A stretch of 29,052 nucleotides of DNA from VRUE01 sp040901495. GTDB lineage: Bacteria > Actinomycetota > Thermoleophilia > Solirubrobacterales > 70-9. Numbering within the stretch: the stretch's first letter is position 1; each line of letters begins with the position of its first letter. Below the pieces are notes generated by a model. The model was not told where the DNA came from. It worked only from the letters and a program-made list of their open reading frames with translations, and searched no databases. Below are positions 16,314 through 23,760 of the stretch, piece by piece. Location: NCBI GenBank assembly GCA_040901495.1, contig JBBDYO010000038.1, positions 1 to 29,052 on the forward strand, in the 5' to 3' direction. Both the position numbers and the translations under genes were made by a program.

Positions 16314-16769
16314 ATGTCACTTTGCTTTGTAGATCCTGCTGACGCGATCCGCGCGATGGCCGACTCGATCGGCCGTGAGGCTCGCCGCCAACTGCTGGGT
16401 GAGGCCGTCCGGGCCTGGGTCGACGAGATCCCCGAGCAGGAGCTCGAGCTCCACTACGCGAAAGCGCTGTCGGAGCTCGACGAGCACGATCTCTCGATCC
16501 TCGCCGCCTGGCATGGCACGCTCGAGGTCGGTCAGCCGGTTCCCAATCGCGACTTCCTGATGGGCGCCTTCGGCTCGCTCGGTCAGAACCGGCGCGAGGC
16601 TCTCAAGCTAGCCGCGGGCTTCCGCGGCGAGGAGGCCGTCGACGCCGGGGTAACCGAGGACGATGCGCTGGAGCTCGTCCTCGGGATGCTCTCCCCGCCA
16701 CGCCTGATGGAGCTGGCGGTCGAGGCCGTCGAGCTCTACGTCTGGGACCGCGCCGGCTCCGAGAACTAG
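16314..16769 (+). CDS. Protein of unknown function
   Basis: A 151-residue acidic, mostly helical, soluble protein beginning MSLCFVDPADAIRAMADSIG and ending VELYVWDRAGSEN. Segments such as ELELHYAKALSELDEHDLSILAAWHGTLEVG suggest a helical bundle. There is no signal peptide or membrane helix, and I do not recognise a family. The start is set by the TACATT box; a GTG at 16263 would add 17 residues that look non-coding. It is divergent from the addB-like gene. Its last 4 bases overlap the convergent HAD gene, which supports tight packing of real genes but not a function. Confidence 0.7.
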   Translation: MSLCFVDPADAIRAMADSIGREARRQLLGEAVRAWVDEIPEQELELHYAKALSELDEHDLSILAAWHGTLEVGQPVPNRDFLMGAFGSLGQNRREALKLAAGFRGEEAVDAGVTEDDALELVLGMLSPPRLMELAVEAVELYVWDRAGSEN

Positions 16770-17410
16770 CGTTCCAGCGCTGCGCGGATCTCGGAGATCG
16801 CCTGGTCGTTGTCCTGGAAGTGGACCGCGTTGATGCCGGCCTTCTGGGCCCCTTCGCAGTTGACAAGGATGTCGTCGACGAAGAGGCAGGACTCGGCCGG
16901 GAGCCCGAGCCGCTCGAGCGTCATCTCATAAATGCGCGCTTCCGGCTTGCGGCAGCCGACGAAGCCGGAGTCGACGACGGTCTCGAAGATCTCGTCGACC
17001 GGCAACATCGCGCGCCATAGGGGCTCCCACTCCTTGACGTTGTTGGTGAGCATCGCCATCCGGTAACCGGCGCCCTTCAGCTCGCGCATCAGGTCGATCA
17101 TCTGTGGGTTCGGGTTGAGGGCCTCGAAGTAGATCTCTTTGAAGCGATGCATCTCGGGACGATGGCCGAGCAGCGGTTCGAGGCTGTTGGTCAGCGTCTC
17201 GAGGAAGGAGTCCTCGGTGATCTCACCGCGCTCCATTTCATACAGAGGGTTGTCGCCGTTGGCCTCGGTGGCCGCCTGCATCGCCTTGCCAAGGACCTCG
17301 GTCGTTATGCCGGTCTGGTCCTGGAAGGCCATGAAGGATTGGAGGAGGGGGGTGGTCAGTACCCCTCCGAAGTCGGATACCACGGCTTTGATCTCGGTGC
17401 CCTCAGCCAT
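16766..17410 (-). CDS. HAD-superfamily hydrolase (subfamily IA, DxG active-site variant)
   Basis: A 214-residue haloacid dehalogenase-like phosphatase. Motif I is VVSDFGGVLTTP: the nucleophile Asp is present, but the usual second Asp (DxD) is Gly, as in the ACAD10/soluble epoxide hydrolase N-domain group. Motif II is MLTNN, motif III the Lys in CRKPEARIY, and motif IV FVDDILVNCEGA. The cap is a helical C1 insertion between motifs I and II. The ATG at 17410 lies inside the end of the upstream gene (8-base overlap), implying an operon. A 27-residue longer frame upstream is an unlikely extension. The substrate is unknown. Confidence 0.9.
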   Translation of the reverse strand: MAEGTEIKAVVSDFGGVLTTPLLQSFMAFQDQTGITTEVLGKAMQAATEANGDNPLYEMERGEITEDSFLETLTNSLEPLLGHRPEMHRFKEIYFEALNPNPQMIDLMRELKGAGYRMAMLTNNVKEWEPLWRAMLPVDEIFETVVDSGFVGCRKPEARIYEMTLERLGLPAESCLFVDDILVNCEGAQKAGINAVHFQDNDQAISEIRAALER

Positions 17411-17804
17411 CGTTATCGCCCCAGACGACCTCGTAATGGCCCAGCCCCTCGCGACCGTCGAGAGCCCAGCGGAAGAAGGCGACCTCGGCATCCAGGCCGG
17501 GGTGATGCACGGGGCTGGAGCTGATCAGCGTTCCCGCTCCGCGCAGCGGCTGCCCCTCCTGCCCGTCGATCCAGAGCTCAAGCGTCGCGCGGCGCTGAAT
17601 GCCGTCCGGCCCGTACTCGGTGGAGAGCAGTGCCTCGGAGACCTCGGCCGGTGCTCCGTCGGGGCCGCAGAGGATGGCGGCGACCGTCTCCTCGCCGTGC
17701 CCACTTGCCGCCGCTGGGCGGGCGGCGGACAGCGCCAGCAGCCCACCGTCGGAGAAGACGACGCCGATCGAGCGCCGCTGCACCTTGCCCGGATCCTTGC
17801 TCAT
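17403..17804 (-). CDS. Unknown protein co-transcribed with the HAD hydrolase
   Basis: A 133-residue beta-rich, acidic protein (RRSIGVVFSDGGLLALSAARP, IQRRATLELWIDGQEGQPLRGAG, ending YEVVWGDNDG). There is no signal peptide. The repeated strand pattern with a terminal HYEVVWG strand recalls lipocalin-like or tail domains of larger actinobacterial proteins, but I cannot name a family. A TAGGCT hexamer 7 bases upstream supports the ATG at 17804. Its stop lies 8 bases inside the HAD gene, so the two are probably made together. Confidence 0.75.
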   Translation of the reverse strand: MSKDPGKVQRRSIGVVFSDGGLLALSAARPAAASGHGEETVAAILCGPDGAPAEVSEALLSTEYGPDGIQRRATLELWIDGQEGQPLRGAGTLISSSPVHHPGLDAEVAFFRWALDGREGLGHYEVVWGDNDG

Positions 17805-17811
17805 GGCCGGC

Positions 17812-17817
17812 AGCCTA
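17812..17817 (-). promoter_or_regulatory. Probable -10 box (TAGGCT) of the unknown-HAD gene pair
   Basis: The minus strand reads TAGGCT 7 bases before the ATG at 17804, which predicts a leaderless or near-leaderless message. Confidence 0.45.
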
Positions 17818-17850
17818 TTGACGGCAATCCGGGTCTTGCTTCGTGGCGGC

Positions 17851-17856
17851 TAGATT
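17851..17856 (+). promoter_or_regulatory. Possible -10 box (TAGATT) of the GNAT gene
   Basis: TAGATT lies 41 bases before the ATG at 17898, in the gap shared with the divergent 17804 gene. It would give a leader of roughly 35 bases. No strong ribosome site is seen before that ATG. Confidence 0.3.
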
Positions 17857-17897
17857 GCCCGTACCCGACCATCTCCTTCCAGCGAGCCTTGGACCCA

Positions 17898-18434
17898 ATG
17901 ACCATCCGCAGCGCCGATCCGCACCGCGACGCCGCCGCCTGCGCCGCCATCTACGCACCGCATGTGGCGGAAAGCCCCACCTCCTTCGAGGAGAACCCGC
18001 CCGACGCGGCGGAGCTCGCCGAACGGATCGTCCGGATCACCGCGACCCATCCCTGGTTGGTTGCCGAGCACGACGGCGAAGTGGCTGGATTCGCCTACGC
18101 CTGTCCTCATCGGGCGCGTGCCGCCTATCGCTGGACGGCCGATGTCTCCGTCTATGTGACCTCGGAGCAGCGCGGCCAGGGCGTCGGCCGGGCGCTCTAT
18201 GCCGAGCTCTTCGAGCGGCTGCAGAAGCAGCGCTTCCAGGTGGCATGCGCGGGCATCACTCTGCCCAACGAGGCCAGCGTCGCGCTCCACGAGGGCTTCG
18301 GGTTCGTTGCGGTCGGCGTCTACCGCCGGATCGGCTGGAAGGCCGGAGCTTGGCGCGACGTCGGCTGGTGGCAGCTCGAGCTGGAGCCGGCCGGTGGAGA
18401 GCGGCCCGCCGAGCCACTGCCGCCCGAACCGTAG
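17898..18434 (+). CDS. GNAT N-acetyltransferase, phosphinothricin/methionine-sulfoximine type
   Basis: A 178-residue acetyl-CoA-dependent transferase. It has the PAT/YncA-type features: IYAPHVAESPTSFEENPP near the N-terminus, HRARAAYRWTADVSVYV, the acetyl-CoA loop RGQGVGRAL, and LPNEASVALHEGFGFVAVGVYRRIGWKAGAWRDVGWWQ. Members acetylate the amino group of phosphinothricin, methionine sulfoximine or related amino acids; the native substrate here is unknown. An in-frame ORF extends upstream to 17139 but runs antisense to two other genes, so the ATG at 17898 is used. The next gene starts 19 bases after its stop. Confidence 0.92.
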   Translation: MTIRSADPHRDAAACAAIYAPHVAESPTSFEENPPDAAELAERIVRITATHPWLVAEHDGEVAGFAYACPHRARAAYRWTADVSVYVTSEQRGQGVGRALYAELFERLQKQRFQVACAGITLPNEASVALHEGFGFVAVGVYRRIGWKAGAWRDVGWWQLELEPAGGERPAEPLPPEP

Positions 18435-18441
18435 CCCTGGA

Positions 18442-18447
18442 TACCAT
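18442..18447 (+). promoter_or_regulatory. Probable -10 box (TACCAT) of the MIP18-like gene
   Basis: TACCAT ends exactly 6 bases before the ATG at 18454, the spacing expected for a leaderless start. Confidence 0.45.
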
Positions 18448-18453
18448 TGCTGC

Positions 18454-18771
18454 ATGTCCGAGAACCAGATGGAAACGCTGACCGAGGAAGATGTGTTCGA
18501 GGCCCTCGAGGAGGTGATCGACCCCGAGTTGGGGCTCGACTTCGTTTCGCTCGGCCTCGTCTATGACGTGGCGATCGAGAAGGAAGACGTCTACGTCACC
18601 TTCACGCTGACGACGCCCGCCTGCCCGATCGGCCCCCAGGTCTCCGAGCAGATGAAGGAGTTCGTCGGCGACCTCCCCGGCGTCAAGGCCGTCCATCCGA
18701 AGATGATCTTCGACCCCCCCTGGTCCCCGGAGATGATGACCGACGACGCCAAGTTCGCCCTCGGCTTCTAG
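18454..18771 (+). CDS. MIP18/DUF59-family (SufT/PaaD-like) iron-sulfur assembly protein
   Basis: A 105-residue protein with the DUF59 core: VFEALEEVIDPELGLDFVSLGLVYDVAI, then TLTTPACPIGPQVSEQM, with the conserved DPE and the Cys of TPACP. Related proteins (SufT, PaaD, CIA2/MIP18, N-domain of ApbC/Mrp) help insert Fe-S clusters into target enzymes. The window also holds sufD, sufB and several Fe-S enzymes, but this gene is not next to them. The ATG is supported by the TACCAT box. It is convergent with fxsA, 5 bases away. The exact target is unknown. Confidence 0.9.
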   Translation: MSENQMETLTEEDVFEALEEVIDPELGLDFVSLGLVYDVAIEKEDVYVTFTLTTPACPIGPQVSEQMKEFVGDLPGVKAVHPKMIFDPPWSPEMMTDDAKFALGF

Positions 18772-18776
18772 GGTTG

Positions 18777-19292
18777 TTAGCCGGGGAGGCGGGGGTTGTC
18801 GGGGTCGATCTCCTCGGCGGTGCCGTCCACGTCGTAGTCGCGGCGTGGCTGCTCCTCGGTCTGCGCCGATCCGTACGCGCGACCGGCACTGCTGGCCGCG
18901 CCGTAGGCGGCTCCGGCTGGTCCGCCGAGGACGACGAAGCGCCTCCCAACGATCCCTTTAAGCAGCCGTCGCATGATCGCGCGGGTGGGTGGGATCAGGA
19001 ACAGCAGGCCGAAGATGTCGGTGACGAAGCCCGGGGTCAGCAGCAGTGTCCCGCCGACGATGATCATTGCCCCGTCGGCAACCTCCTTGCCGGGGAAGCG
19101 GCGCTCGTTGAGGGCGGTGTTGAAGCGCTGCCAGGCGCTGCGCCCCTGCTGGCGCAACAGCAACGAGCCCAAAACCGCGTCGGCCAGCAGCAGTCCCAGG
19201 GTCGGCCAGACTCCGATCCACCCCCCGACCTTGATGATCACGTACAGCTCGAGGATCGGGACGGCGATGAACAGTGCGATGAGCAGGGCCAC
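18777..19292 (-). CDS. fxsA: FxsA-family membrane protein
   Basis: A 171-residue protein whose first ~120 residues fit FxsA: ALLIALFIAVPILELYVIIKVGGWIGVWPTL, a second helix LLLADAVLGSLLL, the loop RRFPGKEVADGAMIIVGGTLLLTPGFVTDIFGLLFLIPP with its conserved LTPGF-D-x-x-G motif, and a basic cytosolic tail. E. coli FxsA overproduction relieves exclusion of phage T7 by F plasmid PifA; its normal job is unclear. The tail ends with an acidic DNPRLPG. The GTG start has a TAGGCT hexamer 6 bases upstream. Confidence 0.92.
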   Translation of the reverse strand: MALLIALFIAVPILELYVIIKVGGWIGVWPTLGLLLADAVLGSLLLRQQGRSAWQRFNTALNERRFPGKEVADGAMIIVGGTLLLTPGFVTDIFGLLFLIPPTRAIMRRLLKGIVGRRFVVLGGPAGAAYGAASSAGRAYGSAQTEEQPRRDYDVDGTAEEIDPDNPRLPG

Positions 19293-19298
19293 AAGGAA

Positions 19299-19304
19299 AG
19301 CCTA
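19299..19304 (-). promoter_or_regulatory. Probable -10 box (TAGGCT) of fxsA
   Basis: The minus strand reads TAGGCT exactly 6 bases before the GTG at 19292, predicting that transcription starts at the start codon. It lies in the 35-base gap after the acyltransferase gene. Confidence 0.45.
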
Positions 19305-19327
19305 ACCAGGGCGCCGTGCCGGCTCCC

Positions 19328-20749
19328 TCAGGACCGCGCCGCGGCCGCGGCGGCAGCCTCCAGCTCCGCCAGCGCCTCGTCGATGCCGCCGGCGATCGCC
19401 TCGACGTCGTCCATCGAGTCGTAATCGGCGAGCAGGCCGAATCCAACTTTTCCGTTGTAGCTCATGATCGCCACCGCCAGCGCGTGGTTCTCGGGCAGGA
19501 AAGCGACCGGGAAGGCCTCCTGAAGCTCGCGCCCCAATACATAGAGCGGCAGCTGTGGTCCCGGCACGTTGGTCACGATCAGGTTGAAGAGCCGGGTCGA
19601 GAAGTTGAGCCGCGAGGCCTGGGCCAGCAGGGTGGGGGGCGCGAAGTCGTTGAACCGAGAGATCACCTCGGCGCCCAGCGCCTGTTTGGATCGCTTCAGC
19701 CCCTCCATCTGCTCGCTGACCACTCGCAGCCGTCGTACCGGGTCCTCGAGGTAAACGGGCAGCGGCCCGCGCATCACGGCCAGCTTGTTGCCGAGCTCGC
19801 CCCGCTCGTTCTCTCCGCGGATCGAGACTGGCACAAGGGCCCGCAGCTCGAGGCCCTCGGTGCGAACCCCGCGCTCCTGCAGCCAGTTGCGCAGGGCGCC
19901 GGTGACGACGGTGAGCACCACGTCGTTGACCGTCCCCCCGAGCGTGTCCTTGATCCGTTTGAACGTCGCCAGCTCCGAGCGGGCGAAGACGAAGCGCCGG
20001 TGCGGGCCGATTGGCTGGTTCAGCGGCACCGTGGGCGCCGGGTTCGCCAGCGCCCCGACGATCTCGCCGACCCCCTCCAGCGCTTCGGCGACCCGCCGGG
20101 CGGCGGTCTCGGGATGCCGCGCCGCCTCGATCGCCTGCTCGGCCAACTTCAGTGGCGCGGCCGCGGCGTCCGAGGCGCCGCGAGCGATCAGCTGGCTGGT
20201 GCTGGGAAAAGGCTGGGGGACCCAGTTGTCATCGACCGGGGTCGGCTCCGGCACCGGCTCGAGGTCGAACAGCACGGTCCCGATATCGACGCCGGAGATG
20301 CCGTCGACGGCGGCGTGGTGGGTCTTGGTGAGGATCGCGAAGCGGTCGCGCTCGAGCCCCTGCACCAGCCACATCTCCCACAGCGGCTTGGATCGGTCGA
20401 GCTGCTGGGAGAAGACGCGCCCGGTGAGGCGCCGCAGCTCCTCCTCGCCTCCCGGCTCGGGCAGCGCGGTGTGGCGGATGTGGTAGGTGAGGTTGAAGTT
20501 GACGTCGTCAGCCCAAAGCGGACGGCCCGCCTCCAGTGGCGGCACGACGAGGCGCTGGCGGAAGCGCGGAACCTGTGCCAGGCGTCCCCGCACGTGCTCG
20601 ACCAGGTCGACGTAGCGAGGCGGTGGGCCCTCGAAGATCAGCAGGCCCCCGATGTGCATGTGGCTGGACGACGTCTCGTTGCTCAGGAACGAGGCGTCGA
20701 CAGCGGTCAGCCGTTCGAGGTGGCTGCCGGTGGTCATCATCGTGCTCAT
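19328..20749 (-). CDS. Wax ester synthase/diacylglycerol acyltransferase (WS/DGAT) family
   Basis: A 473-residue acyl-CoA-dependent acyltransferase. The N-terminal half has LTAVDASFLSNETSSSHMHIGGLLIF, PRFRQRLV and the catalytic H144-HAAVDG (HHxxxDG). The C-terminal half has GGTVNDVVLTVVTGALRNWL, RALVPVSIR and the NVPGPQLPLYVLG motif with the usual hydrophobic context. These enzymes make triacylglycerol or wax esters stored in actinobacterial lipid bodies. The ATG at 20749 is preferred over an in-frame start at 20815, because TAGCCT lies 8 bases before it and the extra residues do not match the family opening. It is divergent from ispH. Confidence 0.94.
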   Translation of the reverse strand: MSTMMTTGSHLERLTAVDASFLSNETSSSHMHIGGLLIFEGPPPRYVDLVEHVRGRLAQVPRFRQRLVVPPLEAGRPLWADDVNFNLTYHIRHTALPEPGGEEELRRLTGRVFSQQLDRSKPLWEMWLVQGLERDRFAILTKTHHAAVDGISGVDIGTVLFDLEPVPEPTPVDDNWVPQPFPSTSQLIARGASDAAAAPLKLAEQAIEAARHPETAARRVAEALEGVGEIVGALANPAPTVPLNQPIGPHRRFVFARSELATFKRIKDTLGGTVNDVVLTVVTGALRNWLQERGVRTEGLELRALVPVSIRGENERGELGNKLAVMRGPLPVYLEDPVRRLRVVSEQMEGLKRSKQALGAEVISRFNDFAPPTLLAQASRLNFSTRLFNLIVTNVPGPQLPLYVLGRELQEAFPVAFLPENHALAVAIMSYNGKVGFGLLADYDSMDDVEAIAGGIDEALAELEAAAAAAARS

Positions 20750-20757
20750 GGAGTGCA

Positions 20758-20763
20758 AGGCTA
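20758..20763 (-). promoter_or_regulatory. Probable -10 box (TAGCCT) of the acyltransferase gene
   Basis: The minus strand reads TAGCCT 8 bases before the ATG at 20749. It faces the ispH box (20879) across a gap of about 140 bases. Confidence 0.45.
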
Positions 20764-20878
20764 GCTTCGGCGGGCCGTTGGGACCGTGTTGCGGCGTTTC
20801 TCGCAAGACCGTCACCGCGGAATGCCGATCCGGCGACCTGCGGCATTTGGGCCTGGGCTGGTCAAGGAGTCGATCATC

Positions 20879-20884
20879 TACCCT
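20879..20884 (+). promoter_or_regulatory. Probable -10 box (TACCCT) of ispH
   Basis: TACCCT ends exactly 6 bases before the ispH ATG, the leaderless spacing. An AAGGAG at about 20865 is too far upstream to serve as a ribosome site for this ATG. Confidence 0.45.
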
Positions 20885-20890
20885 GCCGTC

Positions 20891-21859
20891 ATGTCCTCAA
20901 CCGCCACCTCCGGCCCAAAAAAGGTCCTCCTTGCAGCGCCCCGCGGCTACTGCGCAGGCGTGGACCGAGCCGTGCAGACGGTCGAGCGGGCGCTCGAGCT
21001 CTACGGGGCGCCGGTCTACGTCCGCAAAGAGATCGTCCACAACAAGCACGTCGTCGAGGAACTGGCTAAGCGGGGGGCGATTTTCGTCGAAGAGGAGTCC
21101 GAAGTCCCCGAGGGGAAGATGGTCGTCTTCTCCGCCCACGGCGTCGCCCCCGCGGTCCACGAGAACGCCGCCACCCGTCAGCTGAGGACGATCGACGCCA
21201 CCTGTCCGCTCGTCACCAAGGTCCACGTCTCCGCCCGCCGCTTCGCCGCCGACGGCTACACGATCGTGATGATCGGCCACGAGGGCCACGAGGAGGTGGA
21301 AGGGACCACCGGCGAGGCCCCGGACAGCATCGTCCTGATCGAAACCGCGGACGAGGTCGAGAGCCTCGAGGTGCCGGATCCGTCGAAGGTCGCCTTCATC
21401 ACCCAGACGACGCTCTCGGTTGACGAGACGGCGGAGGTCATCGCCGCCCTGCGCGCCAAGTTTCCCGGCATCGTCAGCTCCAAGTCCGATGACATCTGTT
21501 ACGCGACGACCAATCGCCAGATCGCCGTCAAGCAGCTGGCGCGGGAGTGCGACCTGGTCCTGGTGATCGGCTCGACCAACTCGTCCAACTCGAACCGCCT
21601 GGTCGAGGTGGCCCGTGAACATGGGGCCGCCTCCCACCTGATCGACAACCACACCCAGGTTCGGGAGGAGTGGTTGGAGGGAGTCGAGACCGTTGGCATC
21701 ACCTCCGGCGCCAGCGCGCCCGAGGAGCTGGTCGAGCGGCTGGTCGAGTTCTTCCGCGAGCGCGGCGCTGCCGACGTCTCCGAGCTGCGCACGGTCCACG
21801 AGGACGTGCGCTTCATGCTCCCGAAAGAGATCCGCGAGGAGCTTGCCTCACGGGCGTAG
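20891..21859 (+). CDS. ispH: 4-hydroxy-3-methylbut-2-enyl diphosphate reductase
   Basis: A 322-residue IspH/LytB, the last enzyme of the MEP isoprenoid pathway, which reduces HMBPP to IPP and DMAPP with a 4Fe-4S cluster. The three cluster cysteines are present: C21 (PRGYCAGVDRA), C105 (DATCPLV) and C203 (DDICYATTNRQ). Other conserved features are VVFSAHGVAPAV, the His-rich GHEGHEEVEG, the T-Q-T-T-L-S motif and GSTNSSNSNRLVEVA and GITSGASAPE. The family is encoded as a single gene in many actinobacteria. The ATG at 20891 is chosen over an upstream in-frame ATG because of the TACCCT box and the family N-terminus. A secreted-protein frame begins inside its last 17 bases. Confidence 0.97.
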   Translation: MSSTATSGPKKVLLAAPRGYCAGVDRAVQTVERALELYGAPVYVRKEIVHNKHVVEELAKRGAIFVEEESEVPEGKMVVFSAHGVAPAVHENAATRQLRTIDATCPLVTKVHVSARRFAADGYTIVMIGHEGHEEVEGTTGEAPDSIVLIETADEVESLEVPDPSKVAFITQTTLSVDETAEVIAALRAKFPGIVSSKSDDICYATTNRQIAVKQLARECDLVLVIGSTNSSNSNRLVEVAREHGAASHLIDNHTQVREEWLEGVETVGITSGASAPEELVERLVEFFRERGAADVSELRTVHEDVRFMLPKEIREELASRA

Positions 21860-22742
21860 ACATTCGTGGTCGGGGAAGGGGGCTCTGGCGACGCTGGTCA
21901 TTGGCCTGGCGTCGAGCCTCCTGAGTGCGGCGACGGCGACGGCAGCGCCTCTTCCTGAGTTCTGCCGTGGCGAAGTCGTGCGCGACGAAGAGCGGCCGCT
22001 CGACCGCATGCCGGCGGACAAGCCGCCGCCGGAGGGCGAACTTCCCTTCGGGCCGCGCAACCTCAGCATGTACGCGCTCAACTTCGGCGCCAAGGTGGTG
22101 CTCGACGGAAGTCACCTTGGCTACCGCTTCGGCGCCAAGGAAACCGGCACTCGTGTCCTGCACCTCAACTGGAAAGTGGAGGCCGTGCTGCGCAAGGTTG
22201 ACCGCAGCGGCAGGGTGCTGGACACCGTCGACAGGACGCGGAGGCGCTTGGGAGACGTCGAGGACCTCGACCTCCTCCAGTTCTCCTTTCCGGCCAGCCC
22301 CGGGCTCTACCGCTTCGACATCTCCTTCGCCACCCTGCGCGGCAAAGAGCTGGCCTCCTTCGCCGAGTACTTCCTTGTCGTGCCGCGGAAGGTGAAACTG
22401 CGCCTGGCGGTCAGCGATACGACGTTCCGGCCCGGAGAGACTGCCTACGCGCGTGCCCTCAACCTCGGCACGGTTCCGGTGAGTCTGCGGCCGGGCCTTC
22501 CCATCGACCGGGCCGATGGCGACAAATGGGTCAGGGTCCTGCGGCCGCCGGTCCCGAAGCAGCAGGTGGAGGACTTCCGCTGGACCCTCGCCGGCGCCGA
22601 GGCCTCGCCTTGCGTCGCCTTCCCGATACCCGCCGGCGCCGCGCCGGGTACCTACCGGTTCACTGCTTCAGCCCTGGTCTTCGGCAAGTTCGATCGTCGA
22701 ACGCTCGCCGCGCCCTTCCAGGTGCGGATCGCTGACGACTAA
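21843..22742 (+). CDS. Secreted protein of unknown function
   Basis: About 299 residues from a TTG at 21843 that overlaps the ispH end. The basic start PHGRRHSWSGKG and the hydrophobic run ALATLVIGLASSLLSAATATAA make a Sec signal peptide, probably cut after ATAA or APLP. The mature part is beta-rich, with strands such as VLHLNWKVEAVLRKVD, LYRFDISFATLRGKEL and TFRPGETAYARALNLGTVPVSLRPG, recalling immunoglobulin-like extracellular domains. Cysteines are few (FCRGE, SPCVAF) and could pair. The start is the weakest point: the GAGGAG before it sits too close, and no ATG or GTG is in frame. It is convergent with the next secreted-protein gene (stop codons overlap). Confidence 0.75.
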   Translation: MPHGRRHSWSGKGALATLVIGLASSLLSAATATAAPLPEFCRGEVVRDEERPLDRMPADKPPPEGELPFGPRNLSMYALNFGAKVVLDGSHLGYRFGAKETGTRVLHLNWKVEAVLRKVDRSGRVLDTVDRTRRRLGDVEDLDLLQFSFPASPGLYRFDISFATLRGKELASFAEYFLVVPRKVKLRLAVSDTTFRPGETAYARALNLGTVPVSLRPGLPIDRADGDKWVRVLRPPVPKQQVEDFRWTLAGAEASPCVAFPIPAGAAPGTYRFTASALVFGKFDRRTLAAPFQVRIADD

Positions 22743-23749
22743 GGGGCCGGCTCGGTCACTCTGAACCGGTACCTCGTGCTCGGCGACTCGTTGAAGACGG
22801 TGTCGCTGACGCTGACCCTGAATTCGTAGAGGCCCGGGACGAGGTGCTCGCGGATGCCGAAGCTGGTGCCGCCCTCGCCGTAGCCGGAGTAGACGGGCCA
22901 GACCACCTCGGTGCAGCGGAAGAGCGTGGGGCAGAACGGCCCCCTCCATTCGAGGTAATCGCCGCCCGGGCTTCCGTTGTAGACCGGCTTGCCGGGTGTG
23001 GGCTTGAGCCGTCGCAGGCTGGCCGAGAACGGGTCATTGTAGGTGTCGTAGAGCTTTCTTTCATCGGTCGCCGTGAATTTGAATCTCGGGGTCGGATCGC
23101 TGCTTGAGCGGGGCGGTGCGGAGAGGATCGTCGGAGCATTCGGTGCCACGATGTCGTAGACGGCGGTAACGGTCGGGGGAGTGGGGTCGACACCGTCCTC
23201 GTCTGAGGCGATCACGGTGATCATGTGCTCGCCGTGTGAGAGGTTCTCCGGAATCGGGACCCAGCCGGTGTAGGGGCCGTATCCCAATGTCCTCCCAGGA
23301 GGCACGTACGGCTCTCCGATTGGTCTCGGCCTCGGCCTGCATGGTTTTCCCCGTTTGACCGAGGCCGCGGCGTGCTTTTTCGCGCGCGGACGGCAGAGGA
23401 TGCGCGGTGTGAGCGGGCGCACCACCCGGCAGCATTCGTCGTAGTAAGACTTCGAGCAGGGCGCTGGCTGGCCGTCGATCAGGCAGGTGAAGGTTACGTT
23501 GCTGTTGGCCGTGTAGCCCCAGCTCAAGTCGGGTTCTTTGGTCTCGTAGTAGGCCAGCGATCCGCCATGGAGCCCGACGGGAGCTTCGTTCGTGCCCGAT
23601 GCCGTGAGTTCGAGGTTGGGCGGCACAGAGTTGCCGTCGTCCGCAAGGGCCGATGACGGCCCTATCCCTATGACGCACATACAAGCCGCGAGCACGACGC
23701 AGCTCAGTCGTTTCCCCCTGGCACCCACCTGGCTGAGGATAGCCAGCAT
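22739..23749 (-). CDS. Secreted Ig-like protein with a Cys/Arg/Pro-rich insertion
   Basis: A 336-residue protein with a Sec signal peptide (LSCVVLAACMCVIGIGPSSALA). The mature protein carries an Ig-like repeat of the bacterial YTANSNVTFTCLIDGQPAPC...GEHMITVIASDEDGVDPTPPTVTAVYDIVAP type. Between the second Cys and the GEHMITV strand lies an insertion of about 60 residues rich in Cys, Arg, Lys and Pro (DECCRVVRPLTPRILCRPRAKKH and KRGKPCRPRPRPIGE). A second beta domain follows (APPRSSSDPTPRFKFTATDE, FCPTLFRCTEVVWPVYSGYG, LYEFRVSVSDTVFNESPSTRYRFRV). It is probably extracellular and disulfide-bonded. The function is unknown; binding or adhesion would be a guess. Confidence 0.8.
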   Translation of the reverse strand: MLAILSQVGARGKRLSCVVLAACMCVIGIGPSSALADDGNSVPPNLELTASGTNEAPVGLHGGSLAYYETKEPDLSWGYTANSNVTFTCLIDGQPAPCSKSYYDECCRVVRPLTPRILCRPRAKKHAAASVKRGKPCRPRPRPIGEPYVPPGRTLGYGPYTGWVPIPENLSHGEHMITVIASDEDGVDPTPPTVTAVYDIVAPNAPTILSAPPRSSSDPTPRFKFTATDERKLYDTYNDPFSASLRRLKPTPGKPVYNGSPGGDYLEWRGPFCPTLFRCTEVVWPVYSGYGEGGTSFGIREHLVPGLYEFRVSVSDTVFNESPSTRYRFRVTEPAP

Positions 23750-23760
23750 TCCGGCAATTG

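Noticed and set aside
17139..17897. Upstream extension of the GNAT frame
   Set aside because: It runs antisense to the HAD gene and its partner; the family N-terminus begins at the ATG at 17898.
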